A stretch of DNA of 64,000 bases from CAZPHU01 sp964419255. GTDB lineage: Bacteria > Fibrobacterota > Chitinivibrionia > Chitinivibrionales > CAYFVL01. A program made the translations under genes and the position numbers. Every line of letters begins with the position of its first letter. Positions within the stretch are counted from its first letter, which is position 1. The notes beneath the pieces were generated by a model that worked only from the letters and a program-made list of their open reading frames with translations, did no database searches and was not told the DNA's origin. The stretch covers positions 1 to 64,000 of the forward strand of contig CAYQOU010000011.1 in assembly GCA_964419255.1 (NCBI GenBank). The letters run 5' to 3'. Shown piece after piece: positions 34,028-42,732 of the stretch.

Positions 34028-34312
34028 GCTTTCTACTTGAGATTGCATTTGTGTAACAGAAAAAGTCCATTGTACAAAGGACACCTCTTAACCGTAGACG
34101 CCTGAGACTGCCTGGTGCTAAACACTGCCATAAAGGTTTTCCGGTGTCTGCAGGCGCCCTGGCGTGTGAATAGTACCAGGGAGGTTGGAAAGACGCATAT
34201 CTCTCCCGCTGCTATACACATTTTGCCGTTCCAGCATTATCAGCAAAATATTCGGGAAAAGAAAGTGTATTATCGTAGATATCAGCAGGCGCAGCCTGCC
34301 GGTCCTACACAT

Positions 34313-34335
34313 AAAAAAAGCGACCCACGGTCGCT
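34313..34335 (-). terminator. Intrinsic terminator after the small acidic protein
   Basis: On the minus strand AGCGACC-gtg-GGTCGCT is followed by seven T. It lies about 50 bases after the stop of the 61-codon gene. Confidence 0.75.
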
Positions 34336-34382
34336 CTTTAATAACACTGCCGAGAATACTACTATCTATGAATCTGCGACCA

Positions 34383-34568
34383 TTACTCCCACATGTCTTC
34401 AGCATTGTCCAAGTCGCTGGCCATATCGCTGTAGTTGGCATTCTCATCGTGTTCGTTGCCGAAATTCAATTCGCGCATTTCATCATCCATCTCATCACCA
34501 TCATCTGTATAACGATCATCTACATCTCTGAGAATCTCATCGGCATCAAACTGCTCATCAAGGATCAT
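34383..34568 (-). CDS. Small, very acidic hypothetical protein
   Basis: The 61 aa protein is made largely of Asp, Glu and Asn (DEQFDADEILRDVDDRY, DDGDEMDDEMRELNF), with an isoelectric point that must be very low and no hydrophobic segment. GGGAGGTG lies seven bases before the ATG, and an intrinsic terminator follows its stop, so it looks like a genuine single-gene unit. Function is unknown; such proteins can be DNA mimics, metal buffers or regulators, but nothing here decides. Confidence 0.7.
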   Translation of the reverse strand: MILDEQFDADEILRDVDDRYTDDGDEMDDEMRELNFGNEHDENANYSDMASDLDNAEDMWE

Positions 34569-35068
34569 GTTCTTTCACCTCCCTTCACCACAACGATATT
34601 ACCGCACTGTTCCAATCGCATGAAATAATAATGAATTGCAATTTGCTTGTCAATACTTTTCTTCAAATGTACGTTTTTTTCTCTGGGAAATTGTCTTTAC
34701 TTGTATAAACAAGCAAATGTGAAGGCAAGTTTTCCCTCTTAATCATCGGGGTTGAGGAAAATACGATCAATGTATAATATTCATTGCCACAAATATCTAA
34801 TAAGTAGATACACGGATGTGATTATGGTACGTGCAGGATTAATAATTCTTTTCCCAGAATTTAATCATTCTCCTGCGGCGAATCGTACAGAACCGCTCGT
34901 TGGTATAAACTATTTGCAAATGACAGCACGTTTTTTCCGGCGTATTGCTCTATATCGCTTTAATACAGTGGCTTATTGCCCGAGCAACCAAAAGCCGAAA
35001 GATCGATTTTGGCTCTGCCGGGTTTTGAGAATAGATTCTCTGTGTGTGTGAATAATCGCAACTGATTC
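34569..35068. other. Gene-free stretch
   Basis: I see no convincing gene. A 99-codon plus-strand frame at 34752-35051 lacks a ribosome-binding site and family signature. A sequence resembling the dispersed palindromes (TCATTCTCCTGCGGCGAATC) lies near 34865. The first 100 bases are AT-rich and probably hold the promoter of the acidic-protein gene. Confidence 0.5.
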
Positions 35069-35329
35069 TCAATTACCGTCTTTTTTGCGAATCATTTCGT
35101 TAATTTCCTGCTGAACCTGTGCCTGATAAAGCAATTCTTCAAGATTTTCAGTCATCTGTCTCCCCTCATCGACAACTTCCGCACGCTTTTCCAGCAGCTT
35201 CAACTCCAGCTCTCTTTTGCGGTTCTCTTCCTTGCGCATCCTGACAAAAAGAACCGATCGCCCCAGCGATACACCGAAAGCCAGTATCAAAACGTTTACG
35301 ATGGTCATAAGGAGGAATTGGTGTTCCAT
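35069..35329 (-). CDS. Small single-pass membrane protein with a coiled coil
   Basis: From the ATG at 35329 (GGGGAAGGATACTT upstream) the protein is about 86 aa. A transmembrane segment at residues 5-27 (LLMTIVNVLILAFGVSLG) is followed by a charged coiled coil (RKEENRKRELELKLLEKRAE ... EELLYQAQVQQEINEMI). It would sit in the inner membrane with a cytoplasmic helix. No family is recognised. It follows the GH57 gene on the same strand by about 95 bases. Confidence 0.65.
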   Translation of the reverse strand: MEHQFLLMTIVNVLILAFGVSLGRSVLFVRMRKEENRKRELELKLLEKRAEVVDEGRQMTENLEELLYQAQVQQEINEMIRKKDGN

Positions 35330-35423
35330 AAGTATCCTTCCCCATATGGGCATGACAAACTCAAATGAGCATGCTTCATCCTATAAAATATCTCCGGTTA
35401 TTTTTTAATGCAATACGAATACA

Positions 35424-37949
35424 TCACCTTTCCCCCGGCTCTACAGATTGAGGCAGAGGAAACTGTTCGGTATTGAAATTCATCCTCCGTGCAAAACTCA
35501 GAATCTGCACAAGCACCGACCGGGCCATATCTTCCGATTCGCTGTTTTCCATTATTTCGTTATATGTTTTCTGAATGCTGCTGGTCAAAACCGTATAGAA
35601 CCTGTCCTCCAACCTGTTTTTGTGCACCGGTATACTGAAACGGTCTACCACATTGAGCAAATAGCGCATCCTGTCACACTCGACTGAATTGAGTGTCTCG
35701 GTGAAACGTTCTATTTCACTCTTAAGAAGCTGCTCAAGGACCGTAACCGAGAACGAATAATCCAGAGTTATTCCATACTTGCGAACCTTCTTCCACAGGC
35801 TCAGAAGCTGGGTAAAGACGGTATCCTCCTGACCATTCTGTGCAAGCTGCTCCAGGGTTCTGTTCCACTGGTTGTTGAGAATGAAAGCAATCGGACCATG
35901 TACATACTCCGGAAGCTCGTGCCGCAACTCGGTCAGTGTATCGAGAATCGCCTCATGCCCCTGCATCCAGGCCTCGTAGTTAACCAGCGTATCCTTGCTT
36001 ATTCTTGCCAGATAGAGAGCGGTCAGTCGACCACGTGATTCGAAGAAAAGATCCGACACACTCATAGTGTGAGCCTTTTCATCCGCAACCAGCTGCTCCA
36101 TTTCCCACAAGTCAAACTTTTTACCGGAAAAATCGTTTACGGATGCGGTCGATGCACTCATCCGTGTACCATCCTGGTGGTGAAGCAGCACAACGACCGA
36201 ATCTCTCTCGGCAGTTTGTTCGTTGGAAATATGAACCGAATATGCATCGGTGTTACGGATGTTGCTGCTATGGCCATCCAGATGTTCGATCTGCATGGAG
36301 TAGCCATAGAGCTTCTTTATGGGTACCTGATCCTGTTTGAGATAATAATCGGCAACCGCATCAAAAGCAAGCACATGAAGGTGCTTCATATCGGGCATGA
36401 CTTCCTGAAGAAACACCGTTTTCCCATTCTTTTCGGGCAAGTTGCTTTTAGCAGTCTCCAGAATCGACAGGAAAGCCTCCAGTGTTGCCGCAAACTCGTG
36501 CCCATCCAGGGCAAGCTGCATTGCCCGCGCCGCATATCGCATATTCTGCACGGTTTCAATACCGGTGATATCGGTGAAAAACCAGGCGCAGGAGGTGAAT
36601 GCATAAAGCATATATTTTTGCGCCTGAAGCTGACTGGTCACCCTGGCGATTGTCTCCAGTGGTATCGGCTCCTTTGCGCCGTGCTCCAGCAGAAGCTGAC
36701 TAACCGTTTGCTGACTGACCGTACCGATATGTGCTCCGAAAGCATCCCGAAATGCCCAGGGATTCTTGATCACCGGCTTGAGGGTATTCTCATAAGCGCG
36801 ATCGACCTTTTTCTGCACGACTTCCAGCGCATCCCTGAACGGTTCTCGCCATTTCTGATTCCACTCCGGCGGCCCACCGGTGCTGCATCCACAATCCCGA
36901 ATCCATCTGCCGGTTCCGTGAGCACAGCTCCATGCCGATCCCTCCCCAAAAGCATTCTTCAGACGCACCTCCCATACAGGAGGCGCCTGGTCGAGAAACC
37001 AGGCGAAATTGACCGGTACAAGCCCCATCTCGGAAGCCGTGTGCGTAAAAAGATAGGCCAGACACATGTCTCCGAATGCCTTATGATGCCCGAACGTCTC
37101 CCCATCGGTGGCAATGATACTGGCTTGTGTCTCGGGAAGATTATCATCGAAGCTGGAGCGCAGGCGTTGGCCCAGAAAATGCGCCTGATTGAGAAGTCCC
37201 TCGAAACTCACCCCCCGGGACAGCCCCTGGTCAAAGAAAAACACATCCAGATGCCCCTTGAGCCTCTTGCCCGATTTGGTGTACGGATATACCCGATAGG
37301 CGCGTCTGGTATCCACTCCGCGTTCATCGGCATTGATCCACTGGCCATCGGTATCGATGCGTCGGTATCTGTCTGCCTGGGTTGGAGCAAGAATGACAAA
37401 CCGTATCCCCTCCTCGATCAGACAGTAAACCGTATCCATGTTCAAAGCGGTTTCTGAAAGCCACATGCCCTCGGGTTCGCGGCCGAAACGGCTGCGAAAA
37501 AAGGTCTTCGCCCACCGTATCTGCGTCAACTGGTCGCGGCGGGAAGAAAGCGGAAGGATGATATGATTGAAAACCTGGGCGATTGCATTACCATGACCGT
37601 TGAGTCTCTGTCTGCTTTCGACATCGGCATCGATAATCCTCTGAACAACCACCGGATGCTGGTCTTCAAGCCACCTGAACAGGGTGGGACCGAAATTATA
37701 GCTCATCTTGCAATAATTATTATGTATGCCGGTTATCATTCCGTGCTCATCCAGCAGTCTGGAGTAAGCGTTTGGACGATAACATTCGTCATACACCCGT
37801 TCATTCCAGTCGTGGGCGGGAGCCGCGGAGGGCTGACGCTCCACAATGTCTATCCAGGGATTCTCACGAGGCGGCTGATAGAAATGCCCGTGGATAATTA
37901 TGTACCTGGTATCGTCATGGTGGCTACTGCCAGTCGTATTCTCTGCCAT
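35424..37949 (-). CDS. Glycoside hydrolase family 57, DUF3536 type
   Basis: The 841 aa protein begins with the GH57 opening YIIIHGHFYQPPRENPW. It has NERVYDECYRPNAYSRLLD, GMWLSETALNMDTV, and the nucleophile region SIIATDGETFGHHKAFGDM near residue 270. The second half matches DUF3536. GH57 enzymes act on alpha-glucans (amylase, branching enzyme, 4-alpha-glucanotransferase); this subgroup is uncharacterised. No signal peptide is visible, so a role in storage-glycan metabolism is plausible. The start lies inside the end of the small gene upstream (26-base overlap) and has no own Shine-Dalgarno, so translation is probably coupled. Confidence 0.9.
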   Translation of the reverse strand: MAENTTGSSHHDDTRYIIIHGHFYQPPRENPWIDIVERQPSAAPAHDWNERVYDECYRPNAYSRLLDEHGMITGIHNNYCKMSYNFGPTLFRWLEDQHPVVVQRIIDADVESRQRLNGHGNAIAQVFNHIILPLSSRRDQLTQIRWAKTFFRSRFGREPEGMWLSETALNMDTVYCLIEEGIRFVILAPTQADRYRRIDTDGQWINADERGVDTRRAYRVYPYTKSGKRLKGHLDVFFFDQGLSRGVSFEGLLNQAHFLGQRLRSSFDDNLPETQASIIATDGETFGHHKAFGDMCLAYLFTHTASEMGLVPVNFAWFLDQAPPVWEVRLKNAFGEGSAWSCAHGTGRWIRDCGCSTGGPPEWNQKWREPFRDALEVVQKKVDRAYENTLKPVIKNPWAFRDAFGAHIGTVSQQTVSQLLLEHGAKEPIPLETIARVTSQLQAQKYMLYAFTSCAWFFTDITGIETVQNMRYAARAMQLALDGHEFAATLEAFLSILETAKSNLPEKNGKTVFLQEVMPDMKHLHVLAFDAVADYYLKQDQVPIKKLYGYSMQIEHLDGHSSNIRNTDAYSVHISNEQTAERDSVVVLLHHQDGTRMSASTASVNDFSGKKFDLWEMEQLVADEKAHTMSVSDLFFESRGRLTALYLARISKDTLVNYEAWMQGHEAILDTLTELRHELPEYVHGPIAFILNNQWNRTLEQLAQNGQEDTVFTQLLSLWKKVRKYGITLDYSFSVTVLEQLLKSEIERFTETLNSVECDRMRYLLNVVDRFSIPVHKNRLEDRFYTVLTSSIQKTYNEIMENSESEDMARSVLVQILSFARRMNFNTEQFPLPQSVEPGER

Positions 37950-38169
37950 CGGGATATGTCACCTTCTTGTTTTCTAATCGTTTCCTCAATATATCTATTC
38001 CTTGAGCCACAATATCGGCGCGTGAGTCATTCATATTATCGAAATACTGTTCCACTTCGTTGCTGATCCGTGTGTAGCACTTATCGCCAATACGTTTATC
38101 TCCCAGCTGCACCTCGATTATCGCCTTCTCATCATCAATAATCACATTGCGAATCCAACGGATACTCAT
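37924..38169 (-). CDS. Small hypothetical protein coupled to the GH57 gene
   Basis: This 81 aa soluble protein begins MSIRWIRNVIIDDEKAIIEV and ends NKKVTYPDGREYDWQ. GAGGTTGG lies upstream of the ATG. Its stop is 26 bases inside the GH57 gene, so the two are co-translated. I do not recognise a family. Confidence 0.65.
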   Translation of the reverse strand: MSIRWIRNVIIDDEKAIIEVQLGDKRIGDKCYTRISNEVEQYFDNMNDSRADIVAQGIDILRKRLENKKVTYPDGREYDWQ

Positions 38170-38279
38170 TGCAGACCAACCTCACTTTCAGATAGTATCA
38201 CCTGCGTCCAGCTGCCCTGTTTCCGGCTATTATTGCCGCCGTGATACTTTGTTCTCACCCTGCTTTTAGCAAATACGCC

Positions 38280-39977
38280 TCATTCGTTGCCTGATATCTC
38301 CAAAAGATACATCCGTGCCTTTTCGGCAAAAACATCTCCGGGATGCTCTAACACCAGCTCTTCAAGAGTCTTCTGCGCCCGCGCCTTTTCCCCGGTATGA
38401 TACTGTACAAGTGCAGTCAAATACTGCATCTGCGCCCCCGGCGATGTGATATTCACCCTCTTTACAAGCTCACCGGCAAACCGCCACTGTCGGCGCTTTA
38501 CCAGAGCATCAAGCAGTCTGGTGGTCAAAAGTTGCTGAATATCGGCGGGAAAACTCTCAACCGAAAATGACGAGACAGCCTCCCCGGGCCTGCCAACGAA
38601 AACCTTTGTCAAAAGATTCGACCATGTCTGCACAGCTTGCGGATAGGAGGAAAGTTTTAGCGCCTCATACTTCAGCCGCAGAATCTCGCCGGCCTGCCTG
38701 TCGGCAGGTGAAAAACTGGCGCTGTCGATCAGGGACGGGATTTTGTCGGCATGCCCGACAAACGCCTCAAGCCGCACCTGCCATAATAGCGCCTCGCAAG
38801 CATGCGCCTTCCAACGCTCTTTTTTGACAAGATCCGTAACCGCATCACGTGCTTCTTTTACCTGCCCCTGAAAAATATATTGTCTCAGACTCAACGTATC
38901 CTTTTCCAGCGATTGCGGAAGAAGAGCAATCAGACTGTCCGCCTGACCATACGAGCCGGCCTTCTGATATATGGATATGGCGGCCATTTTCACTTGAGGA
39001 TCTTCTAAATCGGCTCGTTTCATCCACACCAGTGCAGAATCCGTATTGTCAAGGGCATCATAGGCACGATAGATCAGAGATGCGCATTGGCGCTGAAACT
39101 TCTGATCCGGCATACGCGCGCATGCTGCCTTTGCCGCATCACGGGCAAATCCATACATACCATCCGAGAATCGTTTCTGCGCGGCCATAAGAAGCTGCCG
39201 GCCCGCACGAACCCCGTTGGGTACAATCCTGGTCAGCACAATCAGCTGCTTCCGGAAAAAACCATACCGTTCATACTGATCGGCAAGCCACAGACCAAAA
39301 TCGGTGGAATCCGGCGGATTAGTACCCAGATAACAATCCTGATAGGTCTGGAGGGTGAGATAGACCTCATGTCTTTCGGCATCATTCAACTGGCTGTGCA
39401 TATGATTCTGTGCTATGGGTACTAACCGTTCATCCTCAACGGCTACCTTGCAAACCAGCTTTCCCAGACCATGGAAATCACCGATCACACCCTTTATCTT
39501 AGTCCATCCAAGCACATCGTAAATATCCAGTAAGTTAAAAGAATCCATCGCCTGATAGAGACTATCAAGCTGCTGATACATCCCCCTGTCCGTCAGAGTG
39601 GTGATAGATTCCCTGAATCCGCCGTTGTGAGACCTCCACAGCTGCCGTATCTGCACATCCGAGACCTCCTCGACTATATCTGGGTGGGAGGACAGCGAAA
39701 AAAGAAGCGCCACGTCAAACGATTTTGCCTGCGCATAGGTATCTATCGCCTCCAAAACCCCGATACCACCGGAGCTTTCCTCTCCTTTACTTTGAGCCAG
39801 GCGCCCCAGAAAGGAAACAAAACACCTGGTGGTCAACCGGGAAGGATCTTTTATCGCAAGAAGGGTTTGCTTTTCCCTTTTGCTCTTCGTATCCCAACCA
39901 TCGGAATAGGGACAGCTATCTGTCGCCTTAACCGGTAAAAAGAGCAGTGAAAGAATCAGAACCCATGTTTTTTCCAT
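38280..39977 (-). CDS. Exported tetratricopeptide-like repeat protein
   Basis: The 565 aa protein starts with a signal peptide (about residues 1-19, ILSLLFLPVKA). The rest is helical with degenerate TPR-like units, such as QKRFSDGMYGFARDAAKAAC, AAISIYQKAGSYGQADSL and YLTALVQYHTGEKARAQKTL. It should be periplasmic. Its start overlaps the stop of the Omp85 gene (TAATG), so it is probably a partner in envelope assembly or secretion. The exact role cannot be read. Confidence 0.75.
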   Translation of the reverse strand: MEKTWVLILSLLFLPVKATDSCPYSDGWDTKSKREKQTLLAIKDPSRLTTRCFVSFLGRLAQSKGEESSGGIGVLEAIDTYAQAKSFDVALLFSLSSHPDIVEEVSDVQIRQLWRSHNGGFRESITTLTDRGMYQQLDSLYQAMDSFNLLDIYDVLGWTKIKGVIGDFHGLGKLVCKVAVEDERLVPIAQNHMHSQLNDAERHEVYLTLQTYQDCYLGTNPPDSTDFGLWLADQYERYGFFRKQLIVLTRIVPNGVRAGRQLLMAAQKRFSDGMYGFARDAAKAACARMPDQKFQRQCASLIYRAYDALDNTDSALVWMKRADLEDPQVKMAAISIYQKAGSYGQADSLIALLPQSLEKDTLSLRQYIFQGQVKEARDAVTDLVKKERWKAHACEALLWQVRLEAFVGHADKIPSLIDSASFSPADRQAGEILRLKYEALKLSSYPQAVQTWSNLLTKVFVGRPGEAVSSFSVESFPADIQQLLTTRLLDALVKRRQWRFAGELVKRVNITSPGAQMQYLTALVQYHTGEKARAQKTLEELVLEHPGDVFAEKARMYLLEISGNE

Positions 39978-41653
39978 TATCGTGCTCCCAGTCCGTTTTG
40001 CACCCTCACATGCAATCGTCCAAAGTTTTTCCTGTCGGTATAGTTACGAGCCCACGCAAGCGAAAGCGTGCCGATGCGGGCAGGCATTCGAATACCCAGG
40101 CCATACCCCAGAAGATCGGTTCGTTTGCCTGAGTGGCTCATGATATCATCCATATATCCGGCACCCCCATCCACAAAGGCAAACACCGAGCCCTGCTGGT
40201 TGAAATATACATGGTATTCGAGCTGCCCGTAAGCAATAGTACCAAACGGGAACTGATTTTCCGCATACCCTCTGACGGATGAGTTTCCACCCACCCGATA
40301 TCTTTCCACATTGTGAAGGCTATCATCCTGGTCTGAGGTGATCGCCTGTGTGGTAAGGTTGGCCACGAGGGCATGACGGCGAAGAAAGGGCAGATGAAAG
40401 CCGATAGAAAAATCTACAAGCCACCGATTATAGGAGCCATCGCCCTTGTCGGCTAAGGCCGAGCCGGTACGAAGCGCCAGATGATGACCGAAGACACGAG
40501 CCTCGTAGCGCTCGGGCTTGCGCTCGAGCACCAGATCGACTCCATACACCTGCCAGGAATGAAGACTGTCTCTGGTTTCCGTACCATTAAAGGCAACTCC
40601 CGCCTGCCACATCCCCGGAAGTTGCGTCATAAGCTCTATCTCTCCATGCATGTGACCATAGTTTCTATCCTCGATTTCCATCCCGAAACCGGCTGAAACG
40701 GTAAGTGGGAACGAGAAGAAATTGGGTTTGCTGACGGTCACATCGAACCTCTGGAATTTTTCTCTGCCCTCATAGTGAATCGATCCGCTCTCGCCGCTGC
40801 GAAAAAGATTCATCAGCGAGAGGTTAAACTGACCGGTCATTTTCCCTTTCTCCCCCTCCGATGACTGGTAGGCAAGCGCCCCGTCGACTCCCATCCCCGC
40901 GTCATCGACAATTCGAATGGGAATAACCGCCTGAGCCACCGAGTCGCTGTCCTGCTCCGAGGCCGGCAGAAGCTGTGGGGCACCGATTTCAACATCAGCG
41001 ATATAGCTGCGCGACAATAGGCGCTGACGACACTCCTCGACTTTCGACATATCGAACGGCTCACCCGGCCGAAAGGTCAGATCGGCCAATAGAACAGATT
41101 CACGAGTCTTGCTGACCCCGTAAAATCGGGGACGACCAAAGACACACTTCTGATCGGCCTGAATGTTGAAGATAATGTCGCGTTTATTCTCGGCTACAGA
41201 GTCAACCGAAATGGAGAGCCGGGCAAACGGATGCCCATTTTGCCCGAGATAACTGATGGCCTCATCTGCCAGGAGATGAATCTCTCCGGCATCGTACAGT
41301 CGCGGAAATTCCATCACATGGAACGAATCGATAGTCAGCTCGGTATCACCTCGTATGATGAGCCGGTTTACCCACATGCGCGGGCCGGTTTTGAGGCGAA
41401 CTTTCCTGTAGCCCACTGTATCCCATGAATGATTGAAATAGCCCAGAGAATCCAACAGATCCTGAGCTGCTGAGGGAACCGAGTCGTGAGGAATGTTTTT
41501 GAATATCCTGGACAGTGCGCGGGAGCGTACCGTTGGAATTTCTATACTGTAGCTGCCGTTGGAGTCGGAAATATCGATTCTCCCCGCTACGGCTGCCGCC
41601 ACAGAGACGAGGAGAATCGGAATAATTTTCTGAATTTTCAAATCTATCCCCAC
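39977..41653 (-). CDS. Omp85-superfamily outer-membrane protein with POTRA domains
   Basis: The 558 aa protein has a signal peptide (residues 1-23), POTRA-like domains to about residue 250 (KTGPRMWVNRLIIRGDTELT; FRPGEPFDMSKVEECRQRLL) and a beta-barrel. The barrel has GFGMEIEDRNYG, the lid-lock-type phrase YRVGGNSSVRGYAENQF near residue 455, and FVDGGAGYMDD. It is shorter than BamA (about 800 aa) and resembles TamA or FhaC-type members. It probably inserts or exports outer-membrane proteins together with the coupled TPR protein. Confidence 0.85.
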   Translation of the reverse strand: MGIDLKIQKIIPILLVSVAAAVAGRIDISDSNGSYSIEIPTVRSRALSRIFKNIPHDSVPSAAQDLLDSLGYFNHSWDTVGYRKVRLKTGPRMWVNRLIIRGDTELTIDSFHVMEFPRLYDAGEIHLLADEAISYLGQNGHPFARLSISVDSVAENKRDIIFNIQADQKCVFGRPRFYGVSKTRESVLLADLTFRPGEPFDMSKVEECRQRLLSRSYIADVEIGAPQLLPASEQDSDSVAQAVIPIRIVDDAGMGVDGALAYQSSEGEKGKMTGQFNLSLMNLFRSGESGSIHYEGREKFQRFDVTVSKPNFFSFPLTVSAGFGMEIEDRNYGHMHGEIELMTQLPGMWQAGVAFNGTETRDSLHSWQVYGVDLVLERKPERYEARVFGHHLALRTGSALADKGDGSYNRWLVDFSIGFHLPFLRRHALVANLTTQAITSDQDDSLHNVERYRVGGNSSVRGYAENQFPFGTIAYGQLEYHVYFNQQGSVFAFVDGGAGYMDDIMSHSGKRTDLLGYGLGIRMPARIGTLSLAWARNYTDRKNFGRLHVRVQNGLGAR

Positions 41654-41699
41654 TGAGATAGTGGTGGGGCGGCGGAAAAAAAGTAAACGAAACAGGCGG

Positions 41700-42095
41700 T
41701 TATCGCTTCTGGCGATCCAGTATCTCTTTGCCTTTTACCGAATATTTGGCAACCGGCACCTCTTCAAGCCGCTCCAATGGAATCAGCTCGCCGGTTACCT
41801 TACAGATCCCGTAAGTACCGTCTTCGATTCTTTGCAGAGCCTCATCTACCTGCTCCAGATACTTTGCCTGCCGCTCCGAAAGCCCCATGGAGAATTCCCG
41901 TCCATATGACAGTGATGCGGTATCGCCGAGATGGTAGCTGTAGCGGGAAACTTCCCCGGACTGATCGGAAATAGACTGTTTGAGATTACTGCTCTGCAAC
42001 TCTCCCATCTCCTCCAACACCCGTTGTTTCTCGGCAAGAAGTTTGGTTTTAAAATGATCGAGCTCATTTTGCGTAAGTTGTTTCTTGGTGGTCAT
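41700..42095 (-). CDS. DksA/TraR-family protein with a reduced zinc finger
   Basis: From the ATG at 42095 (GGAGGCGTATCA upstream) the protein is 131 aa. A coiled coil (FKTKLLAEKQRVLEEMGELQ) precedes the family C-terminal region EALQRIEDGTYGICKVTGEL then IPLERLEEVPVAKYSV. Of the four zinc cysteines of DksA only the first remains (YGICKVTG; VAKYSVKG). Such zinc-free forms are frequent in FCB-group bacteria. DksA-type proteins bind the secondary channel of RNA polymerase and modulate promoters. Confidence 0.85.
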   Translation of the reverse strand: MTTKKQLTQNELDHFKTKLLAEKQRVLEEMGELQSSNLKQSISDQSGEVSRYSYHLGDTASLSYGREFSMGLSERQAKYLEQVDEALQRIEDGTYGICKVTGELIPLERLEEVPVAKYSVKGKEILDRQKR

Positions 42096-42128
42096 TGATA
42101 CGCCTCCAGTATAAAGGAACCGCCGCAC

Positions 42129-42732
42129 ACAAATCTAAAAAAAATAGATTACCCTGTACCAATGATACAATTATTTCGCGTAAATGGCTCGTTTATTTGG
42201 ATTTTAATTGATCAACGGTACATCTGTACGGCAAACTTTTTAATACACCTGTAGCAAATCCGGTGCCCGCCTCAGACGGGAGGTACAATATAATCTTTCA
42301 GCACGCCATATTGCGCACATATGCGAGGTTTATTTTAAATTTTCCCTCATCCATGAATTTTTTCTTCTCTCCTTCATTTATCCTACGTACAAAACGATGA
42401 GAATGACAAAGACTGTTCGGTTACCTCGAAAGTACCTTCAACCGGAATCAAGCGATTCTCTCGCGGAGAGTCGCACAACCTCATGGGGGCATAAGGTTTA
42501 AGTATTTTCGGTAAATATCTCGGGGAGTAATCCACCCGAATGGATGATTGCCTATTCTAGCTCTGCCCTCCCCCAGGGGATTGTGCGACTCATCCGCTAA
42601 GCCGATCAATCCGGCTTCGAGTAATGTGCGGGAAATGATGTTGATAATCTATTTTATTTCTCTTCCCATCTCCCCAGACCGTTACTCATATTATTAAGTT
42701 TATTTGTTGTACTTCAATCCGCAGGATTTTTC
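42129..42732. other. Long intergenic region upstream of thiC
   Basis: I see no gene in these 600 bases and no TPP-riboswitch signature, although thiC often has one. The second half contains an inverted-repeat element (listed separately). The last 60 bases before thiC are AT-rich and probably hold its promoter. Confidence 0.6.
42449..42600. repeat. Palindromic element with 11-13 bp inverted ends
   Basis: GAGTCGCACAA at 42468-42478 is matched by its complement TTGTGCGACTC at 42581-42591. The left arm also contains the near-palindrome TTCTCTCGCGGAGA (42456-42469), which recurs complemented at 464-477. The right end, read on the minus strand as TTAGCGGATGAGTCGCACAA, resembles TGAGCGGATGAGTCGCCCCA at 59131. 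It may be a dispersed mobile or structured element. Confidence 0.5.

Noticed and set aside
34752..35051. 99-codon plus-strand frame in an intergenic stretch
   Set aside because: There is no ribosome-binding site, no recognisable domain, and part overlaps a palindrome-like repeat.
36069..37457. 462-codon plus-strand frame
   Set aside because: It lies entirely antisense within the GH57/DUF3536 gene, whose motifs are unambiguous.
42129..42732. TPP riboswitch before thiC
   Set aside because: I looked for the conserved CTGAGA and ACCTGA boxes on the plus strand and found neither.
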